Positions 40,017 through 49,071 are shown, numbered from the stretch's first letter. The stretch: DNA of 64,000 nt from Tritrichomonas foetus (GCA_001839685.1 MLAK01000782.1:11645-75644), one strand, 5' to 3'. Notes: a model not told the origin generated them from the letters alone. Program-made: numbers and translations.

Positions 40017-40349
40017 TTACTCAACTTTACGTGTTGTGAGACCTTTGAAATTTGGAACATCAACAAAGCTAGCTGTGGTGACCATCTTATTGTCTTTATC
40101 AGCTTTTCTTTCAAAAAGAACACGTACACGAACTGGTGGGTTAGCTTGGCTACGGAACCAGATGCGTGAGTTAAGTTCTTGATCGATCTTAACATCTTGT
40201 GTTCCCATTAAGGATTGGCCAACCCTGACGATTTCTTTGATGGCACGTTGGGCCTTGTTCTTACGGCGGGTATTGTGGACGAGTTTCTGAAGGTGGACTG
40301 TAGTTTCGATCTTCTTTGGCTCAAGTTCTTTAGTGTTGAAGATTGGCAT
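40017..40349 (-). CDS. RPL31: 60S ribosomal protein eL31, 110 aa
   Basis: Matches eL31 along its length: ETTVHLQKLVHNTRRKNKAQRAIKEIVR, then MGTQDVKIDQELNSRIWFRSQANPPVRVRVLFERK, corresponding to the RALKEI, MGT.DVRID..LN...W and RVRL.R blocks of the family. It sits near the polypeptide exit tunnel. The C-terminus (DVPNFKGLTTRKVE) matches V..FK.L.T. Upstream the sequence TTGGCCTT followed by a pyrimidine run lies 12-19 nt before the ATG, a motif shared with the eL24 gene in this window. Confidence 0.95.
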   Translation of the reverse strand: MPIFNTKELEPKKIETTVHLQKLVHNTRRKNKAQRAIKEIVRVGQSLMGTQDVKIDQELNSRIWFRSQANPPVRVRVLFERKADKDNKMVTTASFVDVPNFKGLTTRKVE

Positions 40350-40360
40350 GAAGAAAAGGA

Positions 40361-40368
40361 AAGGCCAA
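40361..40368 (-). promoter_or_regulatory. TTGGCCTT box upstream of the eL31 gene
   Basis: TTGGCCTT with a following C/T-rich run, 12 nt before the ATG. The eL24 gene has TTGGCCT at 59158-59152, 14 nt before its ATG. These genes lack the TCA+1YW initiator seen at other starts. I infer a shared ribosomal-protein promoter motif. Confidence 0.45.
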
Positions 40369-40801
40369 GCTTTTCAATTTTTGAATATTGACAAATACAT
40401 TGTCAACATTCTGTCACTTTTACGTCCATTTTATTCCTTCTGTTTTTTTTACCAGAATCACAGATCATACATATTTCTAAAATAAAATTAATCTATTTTT
40501 CATACAATTTTCTCAATTCAAAGAGAATAATTGAATATCACATTTTTGATTGCCAGAAAAATTACCAGTGTAAATGAGTTGGTATCTATAAAAATGAATA
40601 TAAAAGCTATTTTTCCTAGTTTTCTCTCTTTTCAATAGTTTTTCAATAATTAGATTTCCAAAAAACTTGAACGCTGAGTAATTCGAAGAAGATTGAGATT
40701 CACAACCACCGGAAATCTTGGATATTTCTTCATTTGATATAAAATGGCCCATTTCTCTGTATACAATAATAATAGAGTAAAATGATATAATCATTATTTA
40801 T

Positions 40802-41767
40802 TCAAACATTTTCATCAGATTTTGCCATCGGCTGCGTTCGGGAGAAAGTCGATGAATTATTCAATGGTGATTGTGGAGAAGATGGCTGTGACAATTTCAT
40901 TTGAAAGTCAACTAGTGATCTCGTCAGACAATTCTTTCCTTTACTGCTCCTCAAGCTCGATGTTCGAACTTTTGAAAGCCACGGATGTGCAATTATTTCG
41001 TGCGAAGAGATTCTATGCAGAGGAGACATGTCCATCATTTTAGAAATAAGATCTCGTGCATGCGGGTTGACTTTGGGGGTGAATGTATAGTACCCTCTTT
41101 TAATTTGAGATAGCAAATATTCATAATTAGTGGCAGACCATGGAAGTTTTCCACTAAGCACCTCATATAATATAACACCGAATGACCAAATGTCAGCAGC
41201 CTTATCGTCGACTTCCTCGCAGTTTAAAATTTCTGGCGCGATATATGGAAGCGACGATAGCTTCGAATGAGGACCTTCTTCTATCACAGCGATGGAGAAA
41301 TCAACAATTGCTGGATGATAGTCGTGGAAAACAATGTTTGATGGTTTTAAGTTTCGATGTGCGAAATTTCGAATATGACAATATTGTAGACCAAGGGCGA
41401 GCGAGAAGGTCAGTTGTTGTGCCTCTTCATTAGAAAGGTATTGCCGCTGTTGAAGCATGTCCTGAAGGCTTCCATCCTTATAGTATTCTGTCACCGTCAC
41501 ATAAAAAAAATCATTCGTGAAGTAATCGATAACATTGACAATCGATGGATGGTTCAAAATTGTGAGTGCGTTTGCTTCTGTTTTAAATAACTGAGCGGTT
41601 GTTTCATTATCTCCTTTTTTTCGATGAACTAATTTCACACATCTCATTTCACCGTTGTTTGGCGGAATTGCTGTATAAACGAAAGAATATTTGTTTGATC
41701 CGATTTGTTTTATCAATTTATATCCATTGATAATAATTCCTTCGAGAGTATTTTCTTTCTTTTTCAT
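40802..41767 (-). CDS. Protein kinase-fold protein, probable pseudokinase, 321 aa
   Basis: A full kinase fold is present: GYKLIKQIGSNKYSFVYTA, the lysine in RCVKLVHRK, the helix C Glu region, HRNLKPSNIVF, DFSIAV, SLPYIAPEIL, DIWSFGVILYEVLSGKLPW and a RISSHEIIAHPWL end typical of CAMK-group kinases. But the glycine loop lacks its second and third glycines (GSNKYS), the catalytic Asp of HRD is Asn (HRN), and DFG is DFS. The loss of the proton acceptor makes catalysis unlikely. The fold and the APE-type motif are kept, so it is under constraint, probably as a scaffold or allosteric partner. The 40-residue tail is Ser/Pro-rich. Confidence 0.9.
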   Translation of the reverse strand: MKKKENTLEGIIINGYKLIKQIGSNKYSFVYTAIPPNNGEMRCVKLVHRKKGDNETTAQLFKTEANALTILNHPSIVNVIDYFTNDFFYVTVTEYYKDGSLQDMLQQRQYLSNEEAQQLTFSLALGLQYCHIRNFAHRNLKPSNIVFHDYHPAIVDFSIAVIEEGPHSKLSSLPYIAPEILNCEEVDDKAADIWSFGVILYEVLSGKLPWSATNYEYLLSQIKRGYYTFTPKVNPHARDLISKMMDMSPLHRISSHEIIAHPWLSKVRTSSLRSSKGKNCLTRSLVDFQMKLSQPSSPQSPLNNSSTFSRTQPMAKSDENV

Positions 41768-42299
41768 TCGAGTGTTTTCAAAGGTGAGGTAAATACGAAC
41801 AAAAAGTTTGAAAATAAAAAATTCTATGAACGCATCTCAAAATTTTGAAGCATAACGAATATATACATTGAATTTTTGAATCAATTACAATGGTTTCTGA
41901 AAAAAATATTTTCGTTTTTTATCATGTCATATTACAATTTAGATAATTTAAAACGCATGTAAAGTCACTCACTTATAACCAAGGTTATATAAAGCTTATT
42001 AAGCATCATATAACTTCATTTCATCGATTTGATTCAGATTTGTGAAATAATGTTATAAATAATTAGCACTGGTGTGATACCGACATCAACATAAGGCTTT
42101 CACTCATTTCTTCTGAATAGTGATCAAAATTTAAAAATTTGGACAAGAATTGATTTCAACAATAAAAAAGGAAAATTGATTTTAAATGATCGTACTTTAC
42201 ATAAAATGCACTCACTAATATTCATGAGTGTATTATGAAAATTAATTAAAAAAAAGTTTTTATTCACGATATCTCAAATTCCTTAATTGAAAAATTGTT
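41768..42299. other. AT-rich spacer
   Basis: A small palindromic TATAACC/GGTTATA hairpin lies at 41973-41988. No gene is present. Confidence 0.5.
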
Positions 42300-42842
42300 C
42301 TAATGACTTTCATCATTTTCTTCTTCTTCTTCGATATTGTTGAAACCATTTCTTAACTTTATGATTGATTTTATGAGTTCATCAATTCCTTCATATGCTT
42401 TTGCTGAACAAGGAACAAAAGAATGAATCTCGTTTGGAACAAGAACATCCCAAATGTCTTTTTCACTGATTTCATTCATTCGATATTTATCTTCCTTACA
42501 TCCAACCAATATTAATGTTCCATTTTTACAAAAAGCTCTTGCTTCCCCAATCCATCTCTCAGAAATGTTTTGAAAAGATGAAACATTATCTAAGGCAAAA
42601 CAGAGCAATACAATTTTCGCTTGTAAATAGAGAAGTGGTCTCAATCTATCATATTCAGGACTACCAGAACAATCACTCATTTCAAATCCATATTTTTTAC
42701 AGTTGACCCAAATATCAGTATTTGTGACTCCAAAATTAGATGGTTCAATGTTTTCGTCAAAGTCACTGCCAGTCAAAGCATTGATTAATGCTGTTTTACC
42801 AACAGAACTATCACCCACTGCGATGAAACTGATTTTTTCCAT
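42300..42842 (-). CDS. Atypical Rho-like small GTPase, 180 aa
   Basis: G1 GDSSVGKTAL is intact. The switch II region reads DCSGSPEYDRLRPLLY, where Rho proteins have DTAGQEDYDRLRPLSY, so the subfamily is Rho-like. But the catalytic Gln (Gln61 of Ras) is replaced by Ser. G4 is CKED instead of TKLD/NKxD, and G5 is SAKA. There is no C-terminal CAAX cysteine; the protein ends in an acidic run (EEEEENDESH), so it is unlikely to be prenylated. Slow hydrolysis and soluble or effector-anchored behaviour are inferred. Two TTGACCTC boxes lie 18-45 nt upstream of the ATG. It neighbours the probable pseudokinase gene. Confidence 0.88.
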   Translation of the reverse strand: MEKISFIAVGDSSVGKTALINALTGSDFDENIEPSNFGVTNTDIWVNCKKYGFEMSDCSGSPEYDRLRPLLYLQAKIVLLCFALDNVSSFQNISERWIGEARAFCKNGTLILVGCKEDKYRMNEISEKDIWDVLVPNEIHSFVPCSAKAYEGIDELIKSIIKLRNGFNNIEEEEENDESH

Positions 42843-42859
42843 TCACCATTTGTGGAGTA

Positions 42860-42887
42860 TTGACCTCAACGATCATATTTTGACCTC
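42860..42887. promoter_or_regulatory. Two TTGACCTC boxes upstream of the Rho-like gene
   Basis: TTGACCTC at 42860-42867 and 42880-42887, 20 nt apart, within 45 nt of the ATG at 42842 (reverse orientation relative to the gene). They are a variant of the TTGACCTT box found elsewhere, without the TTCAC part. Confidence 0.35.
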
Positions 42888-43092
42888 TTTTTTCCCTCCA
42901 CATCAATAGATATAAAAAAATTAGGATAAAAGGGTATAGCATCAACATGATATAGATAGAGTAATGCTATTTTTAAAAGAAAAGTGTGAAAATTAATAAT
43001 ATTTATATCTTTATTAAACATACCAACAAATAATTAATATAGAAATATATCTTCTGAGGAGTGAAAATATTATATATTTATAGCATTATTGC

Positions 43093-46074
43093 TTATGATT
43101 CAGTAATAATTTGCATATGACTTTGAATTCGCATCAATTTTGATTCATCACCATTAATGAGCGAGTATAAAGACTGCTCAGGAATTTGAGACAAAGTATT
43201 AGCCAATAAAGTTTTGGTTTCAGTGTTTGTAGAATTAAAATGCTTATCGCTCGATGAAAATATTGCGGCAGCTACCATTGGAATCTTTGAATCAATTATA
43301 TTGATATGCTTTTTCTTCAAAAATACAACAAATTCAGATTCAAATACAATATTTTCCGAATCAGCTGGTGAAGGGAATAATTCAATTACATGTTGTAGAA
43401 TTTCCATATTTGTAGATTGAAGAGATATTTGATCATAAAACATCATAATTGTACACCATAATCCTGAATAGTTACAACTCTTTATCATTTCTATGGAAAA
43501 CGGCAATATTATATCAATACGATTTTGCATTTTGTCTTTATCAGTCATAATTAAACATTTTAGTGCTTTTGCAATTAGCAACCTTGCATCATTGTTTGAA
43601 GTTGACATCAAAATTTGAACAGACATATTCACTACCATTTGAAAGAAGGTATTGGTTATATGACAAGTATAACAGAGTTGTGCAGAAATAAAAAGAGAAT
43701 TGCATTTCATTAACAATGACTTACTATTAAAATGAACAGCAATTATATTACAGAAATTATCCACAAAAGGAAGAAACTTTTCTTTAGTTGTATCTAAAAT
43801 TTGTGAGAGTAAATAGAAAAGTGGCCTTTGTAATTGATTATCTATGCATGATGAATGGTCAGTCATTAAGAAATTCTGTGGTGGTGAATTTAAAATTTGA
43901 ATCATAGCTACAATAGTTTTATTCATTAATTCATCAGGAATAATTTCACCAAAAGTCGCAATAATTTCAGACAGCATCATTAAAATTGAGAAGGCGTGGT
44001 CTATTTTGCATTCAAGAAGTGGACTTGGTATAACATGATCTATAATTTCGAAGAGAGGTACACCAATAACCTTGTATCCTTCTGAAGCATAAGCAATACT
44101 TTCACACGCATCGACTAAATACTTAGCTAAGCCACCTTTTGGTTGAATGATGAAATCTAAAATTGGTGATTGTGCATATTCAATCATTCCTTGCGGAATA
44201 AAGCCAACAAACGTAGAGAGAGTAATCATTGCAGCCTTTTGTGCTTTCGAAAAATCTGATATTAGATATGATGGAATATTATCACTTTTCTGTTGAAGTA
44301 TCGCAACTAGTGGTGGAACAACATGAGGTAAAAATGGCATGAATGAAATTGGAAGTTTTTCAGCAATCGATTTAAAACAAAGTGAGGCTGAACGGTTTAA
44401 TATAAAATTATTGGGTGAAAATGAATCAACTCCATAATCAATTATATTATTAAGTTCACTTTTCAAAGTAATTGGTGCGACTTTTACTAAATGCCCAAAA
44501 AATTCAAGAATAGGACCACGCAATTCATTTTTGGTTCGAAGTTGATTCAAAATCGGCAAAAAAATTGAAAAGATTGATTCATCTGAATTTGATAAATGAT
44601 TAAAGAGCGAAGATATGCAAGAAAGTAGTTGTTCAATTTGATAAGAATTATTTGTTTTATCAATAAGCGAAATTAGTCCTTTAAATATTTCGTCAATATT
44701 ATTTGGTGCTCGATCACATTGATAAAAAAGTGAATCAAGGGTCTGTAAAGATTCTGGAAAATGAATATATTTTGTGAGAAATGTAGTAATTTCATTAATA
44801 AATTGTGAAAGTGGTTGTGATGCGAATTCAATTAATTCATCAATTGTACGGCAAGCAGATTGAAAGACAAAGCTATCATTTACATCGCCAACTGATAGAA
44901 TAAAGTGAATAATTTCACATATTTTTTCACCCATAATTTCTTGATTACCTTCTATAATAGATTTTACTAGGAACAATGCAACTTGTCTTGAAGGAAGGTC
45001 ATTATTCTGTGCTAAACTAAAAGCAAAATCCATAAATAGGCTAAATATCGTTCCCGCTTCATCAAAACAGGCATCACAGACTTCTCTGAAAAATGGAAGT
45101 GGAAATTCATAGTTAAAATCATCTCTTTGTGAGTTACACATTTCAAGAGATAAGTCTATTAATAATTGAATGAAATTTGGAAGTTTGTCTTGAAAATCTG
45201 AAAAAATTAATTCAAACGAATTGTCGAAAATTGGATTCAAAAGATAGCGGATTTCTAATGGAATATTTTTATCAGAAATTGCAGCAACTGTCATTTCAAA
45301 AAATCCGGAAATATGTTGAAATTCGAGAAAGTCAATTCCATTTTCAATTAAATTGCCAATTTCTGAAACCATAACATTTAATTCCTCTGGATTTGGCCTT
45401 TGATAAATTGATGCTTTCATTTCTTCATAAAGTGAAGTTAAAAGTGATGTGATTGAATTTAGTTCATTTTCTGAACTTAATTTTGATGGCAAGAATTCTC
45501 TAAGTACTCCAAAAAGTTTGAGTGATTGAATTCTATCATCCACTTTTTCAGAACTTAAAGATGATGTGACAACATTTAATAATGAAAAAACAACTTCTGG
45601 TGAATCACACATTGGAAATAACACATAAATATTTTGCCAAAGATATAAACCTGTTGATAAAAGTTGTGGAGTTTGAATAAATTCATTACAAAAAGAAAAA
45701 ACAGTCGGCCAAATATTTGATGATTCAAGTATTTCAAAATCTTGTGCTTTTGACAGAAATGAAGCAATAACATCACAAAGAAAATAGCGGCACGATAAAT
45801 CTTGTTCGTTTGGAATTAATTGAAATATCGAGTCTGGTATTAAAACGACTTTTTCTGGGGGTATATTCGGTAAGTGACCTTTTACAAGTTGTGGAAGCTT
45901 GATAATAACGTATTTCCGAACGATTAGATTTTCGCAATTATGGATAAGAAAAATGTGATCGAAGATTGTATCAGGGTCATTGTATATATTTACAAGTTCT
46001 TCTGTTGCAGCATTTACAGTTTCTGGGTGAAGCGCTGCCTGATAAAGAGATAATAGATGTTCAACCCTGTTCAA
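43093..46074 (-). CDS. Importin-beta-family karyopherin (importin-4/5-like), about 993 aa, start unresolved
   Basis: HEAT-repeat protein through its length. The N-terminus NRVEHLLSLYQAALHPETVNAATEELVNIYNDPDTI is the first helix pair of an importin (compare the LL..L..PD...R..AE..L pattern). Later FKSIAEKLPISFMPFLPHVVPPLVAILQQK and GEIIPDELMNKTIVAMIQIL resemble importin-4/5 repeats. It imports cargo through the nuclear pore with RanGTP release; the cargo is unknown. The frame has no ATG upstream of this N-terminus before a stop, and no internal Met until about residue 155. The first codon drawn here (46074) is TTG. See the finding on a possible one-base error upstream. Confidence 0.85.
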   Translation of the reverse strand: MNRVEHLLSLYQAALHPETVNAATEELVNIYNDPDTIFDHIFLIHNCENLIVRKYVIIKLPQLVKGHLPNIPPEKVVLIPDSIFQLIPNEQDLSCRYFLCDVIASFLSKAQDFEILESSNIWPTVFSFCNEFIQTPQLLSTGLYLWQNIYVLFPMCDSPEVVFSLLNVVTSSLSSEKVDDRIQSLKLFGVLREFLPSKLSSENELNSITSLLTSLYEEMKASIYQRPNPEELNVMVSEIGNLIENGIDFLEFQHISGFFEMTVAAISDKNIPLEIRYLLNPIFDNSFELIFSDFQDKLPNFIQLLIDLSLEMCNSQRDDFNYEFPLPFFREVCDACFDEAGTIFSLFMDFAFSLAQNNDLPSRQVALFLVKSIIEGNQEIMGEKICEIIHFILSVGDVNDSFVFQSACRTIDELIEFASQPLSQFINEITTFLTKYIHFPESLQTLDSLFYQCDRAPNNIDEIFKGLISLIDKTNNSYQIEQLLSCISSLFNHLSNSDESIFSIFLPILNQLRTKNELRGPILEFFGHLVKVAPITLKSELNNIIDYGVDSFSPNNFILNRSASLCFKSIAEKLPISFMPFLPHVVPPLVAILQQKSDNIPSYLISDFSKAQKAAMITLSTFVGFIPQGMIEYAQSPILDFIIQPKGGLAKYLVDACESIAYASEGYKVIGVPLFEIIDHVIPSPLLECKIDHAFSILMMLSEIIATFGEIIPDELMNKTIVAMIQILNSPPQNFLMTDHSSCIDNQLQRPLFYLLSQILDTTKEKFLPFVDNFCNIIAVHFNSKSLLMKCNSLFISAQLCYTCHITNTFFQMVVNMSVQILMSTSNNDARLLIAKALKCLIMTDKDKMQNRIDIILPFSIEMIKSCNYSGLWCTIMMFYDQISLQSTNMEILQHVIELFPSPADSENIVFESEFVVFLKKKHINIIDSKIPMVAAAIFSSSDKHFNSTNTETKTLLANTLSQIPEQSLYSLINGDESKLMRIQSHMQIITES

Positions 46075-46482
46075 AGCAAATATATTTTGAATAAAGAATT
46101 TTTTGGCATTTGAAGTTTTTGTTCATTTTTATCATTGCCATTGAAAATACAAATTCAATTATTTTGTGTGAATACATTGAAAAATTGAATCAAATTGGAT
46201 TTTGTGATCATATGACATCATGATTCTTGAGGCGTTTGTGAATGATATGAATCATTTATTAATAAATAATTCGGCTTTTCTGTGAAATCTTCATAGGAAA
46301 CATTATTTGTCACTCTTTTATCCATAAAAAGGATCATTCCTTCAAAACAATGACCAACATGTAAATGTCAACCAATGAATTGCTTTGATTCACAGGAGAT
46401 TGTTGTGATCACTATTTCAAAAGATATATTTTATTCAAAACAAAATAGAACAAGTATTAATTTTGCACAATTAAATTACATT
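46075..46482. other. Spacer upstream of the importin-like gene
   Basis: No separate gene. It may hold the missing 5' end of the importin-like CDS. Confidence 0.4.
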
Positions 46483-48537
46483 TTATTTATAAACATTTGT
46501 TCTAGAAACAGAATCAACAGTTAATTCATCTTCCCCATCTTCATGCATAAACAATAATTTCATTAAATTTTCGACTTTTTCGATCAAAGTAATTTCAGCT
46601 TCTTCTCGCTCTCTCCTTGACTGTATTTTGCGCGTATAATCATAGAATTCATTCAATAAAATCCATGAATAAACGTATGATGGAATTCCCCCACAATGCT
46701 CAACAGTCAATGGAATTATTTCGTTATTAATCGATGCATTAAACTGTGAATTTGTATATGCGTTATCTGTTGATATATTCAGAGTTGATAAATATTCAAC
46801 ATTTAAATGAAGATCAGCCAATTTATGTGGATCTTTACAACAAATAATGAAATCATTAATAGTAATCATATAAACCAATAAAGACATGAATTCAAAGTTG
46901 TCAGATTCCTCGGAAAATGGAGCTTGTGGACAAATGAAAATATCACTTACTTCGAAATTATCAAATATAAAAAGCATATGTTTCAAACCAAAAATATCAC
47001 ATATCATTTTCGGAAACATCATACAATTTGTGATAAATTGATTGAATGCTGTAACATCATTCCATGCAGCACTGAGTTGATTAGCAATTTGTTGTAATTC
47101 ATTAGCAAGAACTCTTGTCTGTTCACTTTCTCTAAAAGGTTTTGAAAACTGTGGAGGATTTTCATACAAAAGCACAGATAAAAAGTATTTCTGAATCATT
47201 GGAATATATTGTGCATTCTGGGGGCATTGATGTTCAATTTGTTTAAATGTTGCTTCAACCATATAAGTGTAAAACAATTCGAAATCATTGCATATTTCTG
47301 AAATATGTTCCATATCTAATGCGAAAATGAAATATTCTTTCCATTTTTCAGTTGTTGCCATTTCAAGAAGTAATTCTTGTATAAAGATACTTAAGAATGT
47401 AGACTTCCCTGATCTTCTTGGACCAGTGATAGCAACATTAAAACGGTGAAGAGAACCATTTTTTGTATTAAATCTGTGATCCATAATATTACACCTGGCA
47501 ATTCCAATCATAGAATCATATCCAATTAAAGATTCATCTACAATTGGAAATCCATAGCTGTGAATAACATCAAAAGATTTGGAAAACCATCTTGCTTTTT
47601 GAATATCTTCTAATTCTGGTAAATGAGCGATTAATGATCTTGTTGGTTTATCGAAATACATTAATGCTTCTTTCCCATCTTCACCTAAAAAGTCATCATT
47701 TAGTAATTGAGTAAAAACATTATAAATATTCGAATTTTTAACTTCTTCAACTTCTTCTTCAGTTTTGGCCTTTTTAACATACATTGGATCAATAGCTTCT
47801 TTTATTGAATTCTCTAATTCAGCTTTTTTGGCGGATGATTTTAATTGGATTGTATCTGATTTTGGTGTATTAAATTCTTCTGATAAATTTCCAGTTTCCA
47901 AAAAATTCCCGAATTTCCCAGACTTTTTTGGTGATGGTGTTTTTTCTTTAATTGGCTCAGGTAACTTTGATTGAGGTGTTGAACTTAGCCTCTTTCTCAA
48001 AGCGACTAAACGACTCTCTCTTTTCTTTGCTTGTTTAGCTGCAGCAACTGTTGCGGGAATATCATTTTTCCTTGGTGACAAATTTATTCCTTTTGGAACT
48101 CTGTCTGAGATATCAACTGGTTTGCCTTTTGTTGTATCGACAGGATTGAATACAACCTGGGCTGGCGAGTCTCCAAATTCTGTTCCAAAAATTCTCGTGA
48201 ATGATGTTTTGGACATCACATCAAATGTTCTCTTTTTAGGCGTTACCATTTGGACAGGATCTTGTTCGTTGTGTGGATCTGTATACGGCGCTAATTCAGA
48301 ACATAACAGAACTGAACCAGGTGGGACATCATTCATATTTTCGACTTGGATTCCATCTTCGTTAAAAAAACTCCGAACTGTGATAAAATCTTTGAAAATG
48401 CGTAAAGCTGTATTTAATAATTGATCGTAAGAAGAAGGATAAATAATTTTTCGTGGCACTGAATCCTTCACGGATTTTAGTTTGAGATATATAAAAGGAA
48501 CGCTAATTGTCGGAGTCGTTTGGCGAGAATCATACAT
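46483..48537 (-). CDS. Doublecortin-like domain plus P-loop NTPase protein, 684 aa
   Basis: The first 80 residues resemble a doublecortin (DCX) fold: KIIYPSSYDQLLNTALRIF, then VRSFFNEDGIQVENMNDVPPGSVLLCS (the DCX pattern DG..V..L..L..G..Y or L). A basic, Ser/Pro-rich linker follows (to about 270). Then comes a P-loop domain: VAITGPRRSGKSTFLS (Walker A, about residues 360-375), YFIFALDMEHIS, and HMLFIFDNFEVSD (Walker B-like, about 517), ending in a helical tail with SRREREEAEITLIE. The ATG at 48537 is 5 nt downstream of an initiator TCATT. DCX domains bind tubulin, so microtubule association is inferred. The combination is unfamiliar to me, possibly lineage-specific. Confidence 0.75.
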   Translation of the reverse strand: MYDSRQTTPTISVPFIYLKLKSVKDSVPRKIIYPSSYDQLLNTALRIFKDFITVRSFFNEDGIQVENMNDVPPGSVLLCSELAPYTDPHNEQDPVQMVTPKKRTFDVMSKTSFTRIFGTEFGDSPAQVVFNPVDTTKGKPVDISDRVPKGINLSPRKNDIPATVAAAKQAKKRESRLVALRKRLSSTPQSKLPEPIKEKTPSPKKSGKFGNFLETGNLSEEFNTPKSDTIQLKSSAKKAELENSIKEAIDPMYVKKAKTEEEVEEVKNSNIYNVFTQLLNDDFLGEDGKEALMYFDKPTRSLIAHLPELEDIQKARWFSKSFDVIHSYGFPIVDESLIGYDSMIGIARCNIMDHRFNTKNGSLHRFNVAITGPRRSGKSTFLSIFIQELLLEMATTEKWKEYFIFALDMEHISEICNDFELFYTYMVEATFKQIEHQCPQNAQYIPMIQKYFLSVLLYENPPQFSKPFRESEQTRVLANELQQIANQLSAAWNDVTAFNQFITNCMMFPKMICDIFGLKHMLFIFDNFEVSDIFICPQAPFSEESDNFEFMSLLVYMITINDFIICCKDPHKLADLHLNVEYLSTLNISTDNAYTNSQFNASINNEIIPLTVEHCGGIPSYVYSWILLNEFYDYTRKIQSRREREEAEITLIEKVENLMKLLFMHEDGEDELTVDSVSRTNVYK

Positions 48538-48797
48538 TTAATGAGGAAATATTGTACGTTTATAAAAAGTACAGGAAAGTTCATAAGAAATTGAATCATT
48601 CATATTTAATTGAACGGATATTTGTTCGGACGTGTGATCAAAGTAATTTACAATGATCGAATGATCAGTCAATTTCATCAGGTAAATAATTTCATTATTT
48701 GCATTACCAAGATACTAACAGATTCGTGAATTTATATAAATAAGGCGACGAATTTCGACTGGTTATTTATTTTCTAAAAAGTGCGACCAGTTTTACA

Positions 48798-48846
48798 GTG
48801 AACATTTTTCGTTAATTTGACTTTTCATTTGACCTTGGATGTTCAC
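48798..48846 (+). promoter_or_regulatory. 49-bp conserved element, copy 2
   Basis: Same length and about 86% identical by eye to 24537-24585. Begins GTGAAC and ends GTTCAC, with TTGACTT (48817-48823), TTGACCTT (48829-48836) and TTCAC (48842-48846). It lies 54 nt upstream of the long hairpin at 48900. Confidence 0.6.
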
Positions 48847-48899
48847 TTTAACACGGTTCGCCCTTTATGTGATATTTTTTTGAACACTTTAAATGAGTA

Positions 48900-49017
48900 A
48901 TGTGATGTGACTTTGCTGACCCTTTCGATTCATTTGGTAATTGGAGAGGCTCTGGCGAGTGAGCATGGCTCCTCCAAGTCGAAATGACCCAAAGAACCAG
49001 CAAAGCTCACATCACAT
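48900..49017 (+). ncRNA. Candidate structured RNA: 118-nt long imperfect hairpin
   Basis: The outer stem is 19 bp with a single bulge: ATGTGATGTGA plus CTTTGCTG (48900-48918) with CAGCAAAG plus TCACATCACAT (48998-49005 and 49007-49017). Further in, CTTT/AAAG, TCATTT/AAATGA and TTGGAG/CTCCAA can pair in register, giving about 35 base pairs in a rod. The apical part is GC-rich. The element stands out from AT-rich spacer and is followed within 30 nt by a T-run (49040-49044). Strand is inferred from the upstream element. I do not recognise an RNA family; a MITE with inverted ends is the alternative. Confidence 0.55.
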
Positions 49018-49043
49018 CAAATTTATATATTCATTTCTTATTT

Positions 49044-49071
49044 TTGACCTTTATTTGACCTTTAACTTCAC
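49044..49071 (+). promoter_or_regulatory. Composite element: two TTGACCTT boxes then TTCAC
   Basis: TTGACCTT at 49044-49051 and 49055-49062, then TTCAC at 49067-49071. Same plan as 19906-19936, 24556-24586 and 48817-48846. It sits between the two hairpins, 69 nt upstream of the second. Confidence 0.55.

Noticed and set aside
40513..40794. 93-codon minus-strand frame just after the pseudokinase stop
   Set aside because: Different frame from the kinase, no family resemblance, no initiator. Probably chance.
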